Below, piece by piece: positions 24,271 through 36,800 of a DNA stretch of 64,000 nt. The DNA is from Hyalella azteca (taxonomy: Eukaryota > Arthropoda > Malacostraca > Amphipoda > Hyalellidae). A program made the translations under genes and the position numbers. Every line of letters begins with the position of its first letter. The first letter of the stretch is position 1. The stretch spans positions 372,001-436,000 of the forward strand of contig NW_025936504.1 in NCBI RefSeq assembly GCF_000764305.2, written 5' to 3'. The notes beneath the pieces were generated by a model. The model did not search any database and was not told where the DNA came from. It was given only the letters and a program-made list of their open reading frames with translations.

Positions 24271-24809
24271 AACTGTTGAACACCACGAATTACCGGGTAC
24301 CACAATTACAAGACGAATCAACCCACTGAGCACCCACAACCACTTCAGGACTCTCTTCCAACTCATCAACATGGTCCAATAAACAATCTGCGGGAGATGA
24401 CAAAGCCGGTAATGGAGCAGAGGTGATACCCAAATACTGCCTGGTTTCCTCAACAGGATTATAATGCACCCCAGCCAACCACTGCAAGTGCACTCTACCA
24501 CCAACATCTGCCAGAGGAGCGCCATGGAAGCGCATGTATTATTGGCTTCTCCATTCCACAATGGACCCAAACTTGCAAACTATACAGTCCACAAAACGCC
24601 AAAAGAGCTTCCTTGCACAAGAGTTGACCAGGACTCTTCATGACCATAAGTTCACCCACACCAGGATCAGCAATACCTTCAACACCATCATCATCTGGAC
24701 GCACCACAGCATGACCCAACACAGAACGAGATTCCTCTGCCATCCTGACACAACACACGCAAAAAAATATAATTACCAGAAAAATACAAAGATTACAAGA
24801 AAAGAAAAT

Positions 24810-24823
24810 GGGTCTGGGCACCA
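24810..24823 (-). promoter_or_regulatory. Probable tRNA primer-binding site
   Basis: Three bases after the LTR end, the minus strand reads TGGTGCCCAGACCC. It begins with TGG, the complement of a tRNA CCA end, at the usual position for priming minus-strand synthesis. The tRNA species cannot be named from memory. Confidence 0.65.
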
Positions 24824-24826
24824 AAA

Positions 24827-26057
24827 TGTTGGGGGTCAGCCCCTCTAAAGGTCAACGGTCCGGCCGGTATAGTACCAGCACGTGAAGCCAAGCAAAATAA
24901 ACTCAGGGAAACAAACGGAGGAAGAACCAGGCAAAAATATATTAAATAGAATCAGTGGTACATGACGGTGAAATATGATGGTTAGTAGGTTAGTGAAGAT
25001 GGGACAGCCCAGGGCTATGAGTGATGGGGTGAACCTAGCATGAGAACATAAATAACCAGCAGCCCAAACTGGTTGAACAGGAAAGAATAAACAAGGATAA
25101 CTAGCAAATGATCAAAACTGGGCCAGGATAATGAGTGAACTAAATCTAATCAAAAATACACAAGAGAAGATTGCAGTCTTGAAAATTGGTCTTGAGTTTA
25201 AGCTTGGCTTTATCAATCCTCAGGCCAGGGTCTGGGAATATCAGTGAGCAGAGTCCATAGGAAAACAAGAACGCAGTGATCTTACCGGTGGTAAGTAGTG
25301 GAGGGAACAGAATGGGCTTGCCGCAGTGGTTACAGCAGGAGTAAGCAGACTGAACGTGGCTGGGCATAAACGAGTCCCCAACACTGACTCCAAACTTGGA
25401 TTGTATATGGCACCCGAGTGGCCCAAGACTCTGCTGACATGCAGTTCTGATGCTCGTCCAGAAGCGGCAACACTCGCCCAAAGATTTGTCCCAGACTGGA
25501 CTAGAACGCGCTCCAAACTAGCCAAGAATATGCTCCACGTTGGCCGCTCTGCAAAAGTGCAGGAACAACAACACATAAAACCTATCCAACAAAACACTTG
25601 AAACACATACATACACTTGAAACGCATAAATACACATTAGCTACCTACTACTAAATTCTAGAACAATTTAAAGGGATGATTGATATTTACAAACATTTAC
25701 TGATAACATTCAATAATTAAAATTTAGGACTGAGATGTGTGGCGAGAGTATTCCCTTTACTCACCTATTTAAGAGCCATGATATTCATATCAGGTCAGTG
25801 ATGAGTCAGCATGGCAGTAAATGACCAGGAAGCAGGTTTGTTTATAGCAGGTTAATCAGCACGAAATAGCAGCAGATCAGTATTGCACTGCTTCACTCAA
25901 CTAGTCAGACTGTCAATGAATGTGATTTTACACTAATCTGAATTTATCTGGCTGTCGCTCAAGTAATCACACACTGGGACAATAGAAAGAGAGGATTAAT
26001 ACAAGACACTGGTAACAATTACTAAATAGTTTATATACCAGCATGTGGCCCCTAACA
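24827..26057 (-). mobile_element. 5' LTR of a retroelement (1,231 bp)
   Basis: On the minus strand the segment starts TGTTAGGGGCC and ends CCCCCAACA, the TG...CA ends with short inverted repeats expected of an LTR. It is directly followed by a primer-binding site. A TATATAAA lies at 26036-26029, unusually close to the LTR start. A second LTR is not found on the 3' side before helicase exon 21634-21732, so the element is 3'-truncated or the boundary was lost. Confidence 0.75.
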
Positions 26058-27076
26058 CCATAGTTTTTTTTATACGCATTTTTCTCATTTTCCCCCTCCC
26101 CCCTTCACCCCCATATATAAGACGAACCATACACAAATTTAAAAAAAAGATGTTTGAGTCAATAGGTATAGTCTTTACGAATCAAATAGCATATGTCTCA
26201 TTGCTGTAGCTTGAAAACTGTAGGAGGAGATAGGTTTGCCGTGAGAGCAATAGGAGGTTTTCACCATGCCCAAAAAACTGCTGTGTGGCACGTAAAATGA
26301 CGTAAAAGTCGTAACGTAGCCTAGATACCGTAACTAAGCCTCAAACCAAGTCAGGGAAGCATAGAGCAACTGGCTGCACACCTCTCACCTCGCTGTCATG
26401 ATGGGCACTGACTGCTTTGGCAGCAGCAGGCGGTATTTGTAGTTCTGCTCTCGAAATTCGAATTACGCCCATAGGAATTAGTGAAGGCCGCCCAATACCG
26501 CCCCCCGTTCCACGGCGCGTCGTGTACGTAAAAATCACAAAATGCAGGTAGAAAGATGGTTCTGGTACCATTCAATGCGTCAGAAAGTAAGCTTTAAGAT
26601 GAGTATAAGCACCGGATAATGCCATAATTGGCTGCTTTCAGTCAGACCATAGTGGCAAACCAGTGATTTTTTAGAATCAGTTCATTTTTAATTTTCTCAT
26701 TTACCCAAGATTTAAGCCATTAAAGCCAATATCTTATGTATGATGATGCTGTTATCCATGATACTTTTCTGGTCTACTTATAGGACTTGAAATTGAACTT
26801 GAAGGAGAGTCTAAAAAACTCTCTGTTTTGCCACTATTCATCAGAAGTTCCTTTTTAGTGTGTCCAGCCTTCGAATTAATCCCATAGACTTTACTGAAGG
26901 GCCCTCAAAACCGCCTCCCTTCAGGGAGCTGTCACAAAATCATTTTTCGACGTAGAGAGATGAATCAGATGATTCTGGTACCGTTTGATGCGTCAGAAAG
27001 TAGGCTAAGCTTTAAGATGAGCACAAAAACCGGAAAACGCCAAAATTGAAAATTAAGGGGTAGCCGGTCCCCTTAA
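26058..27076. repeat. Relics of a TTAA-flanked repeat family
   Basis: This segment shares stretches with 51.23-52.52 kb (for example CTGTAGCTTGAAAACTGTAGGAGGAG near 26203, relative near 51680). It also has two diverged internal copies of GATTCTGGTACC, GCGTCAGAAAGTA and TTTAAGATGAG (about 26555-26630 and 26975-27045). It ends at 27053-27076 with TTAAGGGGTAGCCGG and TCCCCTTAA, which look like two element ends fused into one 24-base hairpin. No gene is seen. Confidence 0.55.
26650..26836. mobile_element. MITE family A, copy 1
   Basis: A 187-bp element starting TAGTGGCAAACCAG and ending with the complement CTGTTTTGCCACTA, with an inner inverted TTTTTTAGA block. Related copies lie at 28085-28262, about 28830-29811 (interrupted) and 63209-63385 (reverse orientation). 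TA at both ends fits a Tc1/mariner- or pogo-type target site. It is non-coding. Confidence 0.75.
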
Positions 27077-28084
27077 ACGCATAAAAATATAAAAATCACA
27101 CAAATAAAAAAATCCTGATTTTTTTTTCTTTAACTCAAATGATTTAATCACATGATTTAATAAGTTTGCTTTGATCTTTGCCAACCCTAGTTTCAGGCTT
27201 GGTAATTTTAGAAAAAAATTTGTCTCAATACGTAGCCTACTTGCATTTGCTTTAGCCCTGTCCCTGTAGCCCCTGTCGGCTGTCAATGTCATAACACCTG
27301 TTGTGGAACTTGTTTTTCTTGGTATTTTTATGAGTAGGCTAAGTAGGTAACATGGAGTCATGGACTTTCACTTTGTAGGGTAAACGAGGTATATTCCGTC
27401 ACATTAAGGACGCAATGAGAAATGAAAAACTATAAAAAAATAACTGTATGCGTTACTCAAGTTCTGTTTGCTTTATGTGACTCTCAAAACACCGCACTAT
27501 GCGTCAGCAACAACGAAACGTCACAAAATGTTGCCATATTTATTTAAAAGCCTTTAGAATGCAAACCTACCAAATCCCTATATTCCGTCACTGTGTGTGG
27601 CTATATCCGGCACGTGGTGAGGCGTATTCCATCCGCACTTCAAATTCTACTGATACGTAATGCCTTCATCCACGTGTTCGAATTCCGTTCGCTGTGTGAG
27701 CTGTATTCCATACTCAGGATGATGTATGTTTTCGGTGAATTTTCCTGCGCATTTTCACTTTTTTAAGCTATTGCTGTGCACAGTTGGCACAATGTAATGA
27801 AAATTGATTCTCTTGGCGCATGTGTTCGCGCAATCCCGGCCATCAATTCTACGTCGCGCTGCCGCATACGAGCAGTTTGTGGAGGAACAGACGTAATACT
27901 CACATTAATCAGTACAGTATGCCTTTAATTATCTTTCAATAATATATGATTTTTCTTGATACGGAAATTTGGTGAATGAGAAATCTAGAACTTTATTTTA
28001 GAAGAAATTTTCTCCAAAGTCATATGGCAACACTGAACACCATCTGTTTACATTTCGTATGTTTAATAGCCACAGTTTACGACA

Positions 28085-28262
28085 TAGTGACAAACCAGAG
28101 ATTTTTTAGAATCAATTCATTTTTAATTTCCTTATTTACTCAAGACTTAAACCAATTTCTTATGTAAGATAATGCTGGTATCCATGATACTTTACTGGTC
28201 TACTTATAGGACTCAAAAATTAACTTGAGGGAGAGTCTAAAAAACTCTCTGCTTTGCCACTA
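28085..28262. mobile_element. MITE family A, copy 2
   Basis: It has the same termini (TAGTGACAAACCAGAGA ... TCTCTGCTTTGCCACTA) and interior (GGTATCCATGATACTTTACTGGTC) as copies 1, 3 and 4. It is nested inside the larger TIR element 27376-30267. Confidence 0.75.
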
Positions 28263-28854
28263 TGGTTTACGATTACCGTACGTTCCGTATCCGGCAAGCG
28301 GAAGAGTCAGAATTAACCCGGACATGTCTTACATTTTATTATTGTCAGTTTGACTCGCGTAGTCAATATACTCACATATATTGTTGACTAAAATAGTAGA
28401 ACTATTTTAGCTTTCTAAAGTACGGCGCACGGCGCATTTTTTTACCAGCATTGTACGGCGCATTTTTTTTACCAGCATTGTACGGAGCACCGCGCAAGTC
28501 GTTAAAATGACAAAAAAAAATTCCCGCGCACCTGGCACATCTTCCTGACCATGGGCTGTATTGGAATACAACATGGCTTTGAAGTTTGAATTAGAACACT
28601 AATGAATATTGAACACTACTTAATTACGCTTTTAATTAACAACTAGGTATTAAGCTTTTAATTAAGCAAATTTTAATTTTTGTACATACACAGCTTGGAA
28701 CGATCTGTGTGTGTCCAATTCAAGTTGTGACGGAATTAGTTTTCATGTGTCTAAATCCATTTCTCAACTTAATCATCTATTAATTTATTTACCACTTGAA
28801 ATCAGCGAATAAAAGTATACTTAAAAACTTAACTGCAAACCAGGGCTTTTTTAA

Positions 28855-29653
28855 CACGTTCCCCACGTATCCAGATTTCCCCAGTATTCCCTTATTGCGG
28901 AAGGCTTTCAGTGGTTGCTGCTTCAGTTAGGTGCCATTGGCCATGACAAAAGAAGGTGTGTGCAGCTCTATGGCATCATAGCTTTGCATAGCTGCACTAA
29001 AAATGTTGGGACACATGTGGTACATTACGCAAGCAAATAATAACCACATGTTGTTCTTGCGTATTGTACCACCGGTGTACCAAGTATTTATTGAGCCATA
29101 TATGTACCATAATAGAATAGAATGGAATAGAACGGAATAGAAGTGAACAGAAGGGAATAGAAGGGAACAGAAGGAAATAGAAGGGAATAGAATGGAAGGG
29201 AATAGAAGGGAAGGGGATAGAATGGAATAGAAGGGAATAGAACTGAATAGAAGGGAATAGAAGGGAACAGAAGGGAACATAACCCTTATCTTCCCTTATC
29301 TTCCCTTATAAAGGGAATAAAAGGGAATAGAAGGGAATATTAGGGAATAGATGTGAATAGATGGGAACAGAAGGGAACAGAAGGGAATTATTTGTTAGAA
29401 TTTGTACAGTTACTTATCGTTTGTTCAAGGAGATTTACGAATAAAATTTTTGTCCATTGATTTGTTTTACTTAATAATCCACTTTTTGAGTGAAGATTAA
29501 CATTATAAAAGAGAAAGTTTAAGTGCGAAATTTCGAGTTACATGCGTTTTTTCAAAACGGCGTATAATACTGCGTTTGGTACACCGGTGTCCCAATACGC
29601 AGCAGTGGAATATCACTGTTGGTACACATATGGCCCAATACGCAGGGAACGTG
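28855..29653. mobile_element. piggyBac-like non-autonomous element
   Basis: A 799-bp insertion flanked by TTAA on both sides (28851-28854 and 29654-29657), with inverted ends CACGTTCCCCACGTAT and ATACGCAGGGAACGTG. TTAA target duplication is characteristic of piggyBac transposons. It carries inner sub-repeats (CACCGGTGT near 29071 and 29583) and a GGAAT-like satellite in its middle, with no transposase frame. Confidence 0.75.
29107..29390. repeat. GGAATAGAAG-type satellite
   Basis: About 280 bases of GGAATAGAA and GGGAACAGAA units (5- and 10-base periodicity), resembling a diverged (GGAAT)n satellite. A short CTTCCCTTATCTTCCCTTAT interruption lies near 29285. It is inside the TTAA element. 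Confidence 0.9.
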
Positions 29654-30267
29654 TTAAGAATCAATTCATTTTTAATTTCCTCATTCACTTAAGATTTAAA
29701 CCAATTTCTTAAGTATGATAATCCTGGTATCCAGGATACTTTACTGGTCTACTTATAAGACTCAAAAATGAACTTGAGGGAGAGTCTAAAAAACTCTCTG
29801 CTTTGCCACTATCTTCGGGTATATTTATTAATTTAGATGTTGGCACCAGCATAGACCTGATCACAGAGTGCAAGGAGGTGGCACTATGTTCACAGACATA
29901 TTTAAAAGTCTCAAACCATAATATTTTTCCTATACAAACAGTTATTCACTATTTGGTAGAGCAAGGTCAACTGTCAAATTTGACACATTTTTTGATGATC
30001 TCACTGGGTATAGCATGCATTGTCTCTCTTTGGATCTCAATATTTTCCCGCTAGTCTCTAGAGTCTAGATGGCCAAGACGGTATCGGTAAGACTCACTAA
30101 GACCTACCTAGTGTTTTGGCAGTAGTTTGACGCGCAAATGTATGAAGTCACCATTTCAACCATCAACAAACGCATACGCATGGAACTAAAACAAAGCTCA
30201 ATATAGAGGAAAAACTAGAGAGGTGACGGAATTACCCACGATGTCGGAATATTCCACGTTTACCCTA

Positions 30268-30961
30268 GCATTTTAAAGTGTAGGTAGGGTAGGAAGTGAG
30301 TAAAGTGGCATTAAACTGAGCAACATTTACAGTATATGAAATTTTTATTCATTATTGTGTGTCTCTTCACAACCGGCAACCAGTTTTTAAATTCAGCAAT
30401 CAGCATCACCAGCCATCAGTCAATCACTGTCTATGTCCAATTTGTCCATCCATCACCGTGACGTAAGAGTCGTAGGCTAACCATTCTTCTCTGAAAGAGT
30501 CAGAAAGACTGTAGTCTTCTTTCTTTCTTTGCAGGGTGTCCACTTGGAGTGGACTTAAAGCCGCAGGTCTGCCAGATGGATGACCGTTGGGCCTGAGAGC
30601 TTATAGCTTGGGGTTTTCAGCTTCTTTGTATATGAAGTTAATTGCTGCCATTTAGTGAGGTTGACTGATGTAAGCTCAGTGCAGGATTGGGTAGAAGTTT
30701 ACAGGGAACATATATTAGTAAATGAAATGAGTTACTGCTAATGTAATTTAGATAAGTAAGGGCTGCTAATCTAACAGCCTTCATTAAACAAAAAAAATAA
30801 TAATAATAATAACAATAATAATAGAAATATATACATAATTATAATAATATTGAAAAAAATACCTAGATGATCTACTTGCTAAATTAAAACATATATCAGC
30901 AGTAGCCGTGCATTAACAATTCTATCATGTTTCCATATATACTGCTCTGCAAGGCGCTCAT
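30268..30961. other. Intergenic, with (AAT)n microsatellite
   Basis: No supported exon. At about 30788-30835 lies a (TAA/AAT)n microsatellite, which is on the 3' side of the minus-strand retroelement fragment at 30962-31195 and may be its tail. Confidence 0.5.
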
Positions 30962-31195
30962 CTAAAGATCACTTAGCCTACCTGACTTTAAAATAAATAC
31001 ATTGAAAAATTGAGAGATTTTCTGTGACACCTTATCACTAAAGTTACCTCCCCCCAGGAGATTACAAAGGTTAAGTTCTACATTGATGCTTCTCAAGTTA
31101 CTTAGTAGCTCCTGTCTTGGTTGCACATGACGTTGACAGTCCAGAAGAAAGTGAACAATTGTGTCTGTTGTGTTGCAGGTGGTTTTTTCTATGTC
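30962..31195 (-). pseudogene. C-terminus of a CR1/L2-like non-LTR retrotransposon
   Basis: The minus strand reads TTCNTTDTIVHFLLDCQRH and continues through LLSNLRSINVELNL to a TAG stop at 30962-30964. The block (E/D)TIxHFLLxCxRH is the typical C-terminal end of CR1/L2-like reverse transcriptase proteins. Only about 75 codons remain. It is a different family from the two copies at 9.5 and 17 kb. Confidence 0.7.
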
Positions 31196-31199
31196 AAAT

Positions 31200-31670
31200 A
31201 GTTTTTGAGTTGTGGGGGTTTTTGTTAAAAAAACAAAAAGTGGTCTAAGTTACCCCGCCGGTCTAAGTTACCCCATTTTACGGTATAAAATGAGCCTAAA
31301 TTTGTTTATGAAATGTTTCATCGTAAGAAGTTATTAACAGTTATCAACAAAAAAATTATCAAATCTGTCCCGAGTAGCCCCGGTTGACGGTAATAGATGA
31401 GTACACTCTGCATGCTTCAAATGTTTGAAATTAAGTTTTATTTCAAGTGTCCCTTTTTACCCCATTTCAAGATTAATTCAGGAGCCTTTTATATTGCATC
31501 TAGCATAAATAGCATAAGGAATTTTTTTGAAGATGCCATTTGATAGCCCTCGCAAAGAGCTATAAAATGAGCCTAAACTTGTTATGAAATGTTTCATGGT
31601 AAGAAGTTATTAACAAAAAACGCTCAAAACTGTCCCTTTTTACCCTGTTTGACGGTATTGCACTTTGCAG
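31200..31670. repeat. Termini of two TIR repeat families
   Basis: The segment contains GGTCTAAGTTACCCCATTTT then ACGGTA near 31262-31285, GTCCCGAGTAGCCCCGGTTG then ACGGTA near 31372-31397, and a third diverged CTGTTTGACGGTA end near 31643. The same ends recur at 46-52 kb. Two diverged copies of TATGAAATGTTTCATnGTAAGAAG (near 31308 and 31583) show a local duplication. No gene is seen. Confidence 0.65.
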
Positions 31671-31849
31671 CTGCAAGTTTTTTGTATAAGGTAGGAAATT
31701 TCCTATCTTGCATGCATTGGTGTAAAAAAAACACTGCTGTATTTTCTATTTTTATTTACTATTATAATATATGATTTTTAAATTGATTAAGTAAATGTAA
31801 AATAATAGCCTAGTAAATCATTATCTTGATTCTTTAATTTATTTTGCAG

Positions 31850-33787
31850 TGACTCTAATGTTGTGGGAGCAGCAAATATTTGCTTGGAGACGGTGGGTGA
31901 GGAGGAAGAAGAAGGGGTGAGGAAGGTTCTGCACATGGAAGAAGACCTTATTGCCTCTCAAGGACATCTTGTTGTTGAAGACGCTCTACCTGATGTAGGA
32001 GGTGAAGTGAATGTAATAGTGCACATTTATATAAATATATTTATTTTTACCCTATTAGCTTTTGATGTGATCAATTAGATAATCCCATTGCTTAATTTTT
32101 CATCATCATATCTAACCCAAACATTTGGCTGCTCCAAGGTGTGAGGAATTCTAAAATCTTTTTTTTTTTTCATTCTGCAGTAGGTAGTTAAAATAAAATA
32201 TGAATTCAGCTGTTTCATTTGCTGGAAATAATGACCATCCAATTGTCCAAAGTTCTTGTTACTATTAATGAATATTGTCAATTGTTGCCGTTGGAATTTT
32301 CTTATGGTTGCCCTGTTTGTCAGAAAGTCTCTTCACTTGCTTCTATTTTCCAACAGACATCCCTGAGCACGAGTACCCAAAAGCAACTCCTGTGAGGAGC
32401 CGCAAAACCAAAAAGAGAGGTCCAGATGATTTCATCCTTAAGCAAATTAAAACTGAAGATGGAGCCACTGTGGAAAAGAAAGTTAAAGTTTACACACAAA
32501 GGTAAAGATAGATGTGATATTCCTCAATGCCTATGTTTGTTTAACAGAGAATTAGAATAAAAATGCTCTGAAACTTTCACACTTTGCAATATTAAGTGTT
32601 ATTCTTTTTATTACTATTTGGTTGTTAGATTGTAAAAACTTGCCATATTTTTAAAATCAGGATGATGTAGAGGTTGTAATTTTTTTGCCGTAAGAAACAA
32701 ATTTCCGCAATAAATGTCACACTTGCAACTTGAACCACATTATCAACAAGGTACCGCAAGGCATGGCAAAGGTTGCCCGAGTGTCGCGGTTGGTTACGCA
32801 TGGGCAGCACCGTGGAGCGCGCGCACTGTTCTGTGTGTAACAAGGAGCTGACAGCCGGCAAGAGTGAGGTGCTCAAACATGCTGCAGGTTAGTCTAAAAC
32901 TTTGGCATGTATATTCTGATCTATTATTATTGACTTTTCTGTTTCTATTTCCAATGCAGATTAATGCCATGCAAAATATTTGGTCCGTGTCAGAGTCTCT
33001 TGTATCTGTATCTCTGTGTCCAGGTATTTTGAATATTTCTGCATCCTGATTTAATGCAAAAGAAAAATTCAATTTATAACAAGTTATTTGATGATCAGGC
33101 AAGAAGCACCAGCGGCGCATGGAGCTTGCAGCAGCAGGACAGCTTGGTGGAGCAGGGGCGCCCATAGAAGATGCTGATATGCCAGTCATGCGCACTGCTT
33201 CTATTGTAAGATTCTGTCAATTGCTATCGTAATATAAACATTAATCGAAATAAGTCCAAGTGTAAATAGTCGTAAAATTTTTGTTATTTTATATGTGTGG
33301 AATTCTAATAATAATGAATTAAACGAACTTCTATTTATAATTAAATTTAGTGAGAAGTAACAAGTGAACTAAATTCAGCTGAACTAGATTTGCTTTTCAA
33401 CATTCAAATGATATAACATACCCAATACTTCCACGAGTTCTCAATAATGATCACTGATATATTTACAGCCTATGTTTGTCTATGTACCATGCTGTCATTG
33501 GTTCTCCCGTAATACTGACATTAAGGTGTGATTTATACATGTAGTCAATAAATGGAACACAGTGAATTTAAACATCACAACGAATGGAACTTAAGATTTG
33601 CAAATGCCCAGTCCACGTGTTGATTTGACTATGCATTGGTCTGCTGATGAACGTAAAATTTTAATTTATAAATACATTACTGTGTAACATTAAAAGGCTA
33701 ATGTTAAAAAAAATTCAGTCAATGTAGATAATTAATAAAAAGCTTCTCCGTGCCGGATTACAGTGGACGGCGCCACGAAAATAAATT
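31850..33787 (+). CDS. Acidic BED/C2H2-like zinc-finger protein, partial 5'
   Basis: Four phase-consistent coding exons: 31850-32001, 32357-32501, 32751-32887 and 33099-33205, each with AG/GT boundaries. A possible last short exon starts at 33770 (WTAPRK then TAA), with AATAAA overlapping the stop. The first seen exon is acidic (GEEEEEG) and the second has a basic cluster RSRKTKKRG that could be a nuclear signal. The third and fourth build a single zinc finger: [16 protein letters not shown], then [20 protein letters not shown] and GKKHQRR, giving C-x2-C-x13-H-x5-H as in BED-like fingers. A DNA-binding or chromatin role is inferred from the fold only. The start codon lies upstream of 31850 and was not found. 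Confidence 0.75.
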
Positions 33788-33896
33788 ACGTGTGATAGAA
33801 ATGCAACAAAGGAAACTAGCTGCAACAGGGCTGCGGCCACAACAGTTTAATAAATTTCAATTCAGTAGAATGATCACAAACTGTAGATTAATAGGG

Positions 33897-36800
33897 ATGC
33901 CTGTGTTTCAGGGACCTTTGGAAGGAGCTCCTCATCACACGGTGGACCTGCGAAGTGACACCGTCACATACCCCAGCATCAAGATGAAGGAAGCCATGTT
34001 TAGGGCCCCTGTGGGTGATGACGTTTTTGGAGAGGACCCCACCGTCAAAGGTGCTTCTTGATCATGTTCTGGCTAGTATTTACTTTCTTAAGCCTAATTC
34101 CTATTCACTGAAGTGCGATCATGAAGTGCCACGCGTACAAGTATGTTGTACCATGTCTCATGTTAAATAATGCTCAGCTCCTGCAGTACAGAAATTGCGT
34201 GACTGCATACACTCGCGCCGATACGCATTTCGTGTGTACAAAAGATTGGATGTGGAATGAAAGTCTTCATACGTGAAGAATGAACTGATTTTAAAATTAT
34301 ATATTGCTCTATCCATGGATGTGTATAATGGTGAGATTAATTCTTAAAGTATTAATATGATTATTTGATTCCACATGTCCATTGTGAATTTTTTAATTGC
34401 CACTGAAGCCTTTCTTATATATCTACTTCAGCTTATATTCTCTACAAGTGTGAATGGATAAATTTTTAAATTTCACCTCATTTTTTACACTTTGTAAATT
34501 TTCAGATTTCTAACGAGTGTTCAAATTTGAGTTGTTGAGATTCGTAGTAAGTATCTATATATGCTGTTCAGATGATCTAGCTGGTCAAAGAAAGATTTTC
34601 ACTGACATATTTCGAATTTCCCTTGCTTCAATATTTTCAGTTTATCTGCAGTCAAGTATGTAAATTCAGTGCCTTATTTTGTTTGACACAAGGCTTAGAT
34701 GAAATCCCTGTTTAAGCTGGAGATAAAAACTACCATGTTTTTACACTGAAATATTTGAGTATTTCAATAAAAAGTGAACCTTTCTTTGTCGGTTCTATAC
34801 TAGCAGTAATTATGTGCTAGTGAAATTTAAAGGATTATCTGCATTTTCTGGGCATTTTTCAATGTGCTAGGCCTTTAGAAATGAATAATTTCATATTCAA
34901 TTTGCTCTCACCATTGTAAAAATTACTTTCCTATACACTTAATATTCAGAAGAAACTGACTTCATGCTCCTTTGGATTCGTTTATACCTAATTACGCGAT
35001 CAGCAATTCACATAAACAATTGAAAATTAATTCACTTCCAGAGCTGGAGAAAAAAATCGCGTCCCTGCTTGGCAAAGAGTCTGCTCTTCTTGTGCCATCA
35101 GGCACCATGGCTAACCTTATTTGTGGTAATTTCTCATTTATGATGCTCATTTCTCCTTTATCCCAGATGTGTTATTGCCCCTCCTCTTTGAATGGTGTAA
35201 TTATTAATCAGAATAAGAATAATCGGAATGTTCAAAGGAAGGTTTTTACCACCGACATATTTTGAATTTCCTTTGCATCAATGTTTTCAGTTCATCTGTA
35301 GTCAAGTATGTAAATGTGGTGCCTAATTTTGTTTGACTTAGGGCTTCTTGTCTTTTGGTAATGCAGAAATTGACCATATTTGATGTATTTAAAAATAAAT
35401 ACGTATATATGTTGAAACTTTTTACATTGTCTTATTTTGGCAAACTGATTTCGTGACTGCCATTTGTTGCATGAATGGACGTAAATATTTACTCCATTTT
35501 ACATTTTGTTGATGAGCATTCTTCAATACAAAATCATTCTATCCATTAATAATTGAAAATTTCAGTGCTAACACACTGCTGGATGCGGGGCTCCGAGGTG
35601 ATCCTGGGTGACCAATCACACCTTCACGTCTGGGCTCAGGGAGGCATTGCCCAGGTAACGCGGAGGCTGATTCGCTCCTATATTATGTCTATTGGAAGAT
35701 TTGCTCCTATATTATGTCTATTGGAAGATTCGCTCCTATATTATGTCTATTGGAAGATTTGCTCCTATATTATGTCTATTGGAAGATTCGCTCCTATATT
35801 ATGTCTATTGGAAGATTTGGTCCTATATTATGTCTATTGGAAGATTTGCTCCTATATTATGTCTTTTTTAAACTTGGGAATGATAGAGTATTTCAATAAT
35901 TTTCAGAGAATACTCAACATGGTTATCTTACTTTAAAGTATTTATTATAGTTAGAACACTTTTCCGAAATTAGGTTTATCTTAAACATAAAAGAGAATGG
36001 CCGTTAATTCGTCAGAATTGAAAATGGAGCCATTAGTTTGCCATTTTCATCAAAACAACAAACACTGATGCAAATTCTGAAAGAGTTTCAGGCTTGAATA
36101 AATAATCATTTGTAGCTAAAAAGCAGATTTGTCCCAAATTACAAATTTTATACCTATTCATATTCCATCTTGAAAAACAACAGCACATAAGTTAGATTGA
36201 CACGGAAGTTAAAAATGATTTATTAACAAATAGTGTACATAGGTCTAACATAAAATAGTTTCTAAACTCATTTTTCTTAATTTTTTTAATAAATAAAGTG
36301 AGAAAAAATGAAAAAAAATAAAAATGTACAATTATTGAGTAGGATATGGTGATTAAAATATGGTCACTTTGCTGTGAGGGAGATATCTAGTGATTGCATT
36401 TTCTATTTCACATCATTGTGATGTGTTCTGAATGACTATTGAAAAAGTTACATAGTAAAATCGTACTATTCATAACATTATTTATCTAGTGAATTTTCTT
36501 AATAAACTGTGACACTTTTCATTTTAATAGAAATTATCGATTTAGTGAGTTTTCTAAATAAACTGGAACAATTTTCATCTCAATGGATAGTACTATAAAT
36601 GATCCACATGCATTTTTACTTCATGTCCTCCGCTAATATCCTTGGTTTTTATATATAAAAGTATCAGTTGAATTCGTTTATAGTTTTCTTTGAATCTATT
36701 ACATGTGTATGTTAACTGAATGCGTCAATGTTTGTTAACTGAATGTAATTTGTCAACAGATCGGCAACATCCACCACCGGACGCTTAAGAACTTGCCTGA

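Larger units (their letters stand above)
28830..29811. mobile_element. MITE family A, copy 3, split by a TTAA insertion
   Basis: The left end (GCAAACCAGGGCTTTTTTAA) lies at 28830-28854 and the rest resumes at 29654 with TTAAGAATCAATTC, running to TTTGCCACTA at 29811. The 799-bp element at 28855-29653 sits between them, with TTAA repeated on both sides. The order of events is therefore clear: family A MITE first, TTAA element second. Confidence 0.75.
27376..30267. mobile_element. Large TIR element B with nested insertions
   Basis: It begins TAGGGTAAACGAGGTATATT and ends with the complement (GTCGGAATATTCCACGTTTACCCTA), so it has terminal inverted repeats starting at a TA. The body shares several blocks with 62634-63600. 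It has been invaded by family A MITEs and the TTAA element. No transposase is recognisable. Confidence 0.65.

Noticed and set aside
32794..33195. 133-codon minus-strand ORF
   Set aside because: Shadow opposite the zinc-finger exons, which have consistent splice sites and phase on the plus strand.
35553..35936. 127-codon ORF as a separate gene
   Set aside because: Its start overlaps a true aldolase exon in frame, but the rest is the intronic 29-bp minisatellite after a good GTAACG donor.
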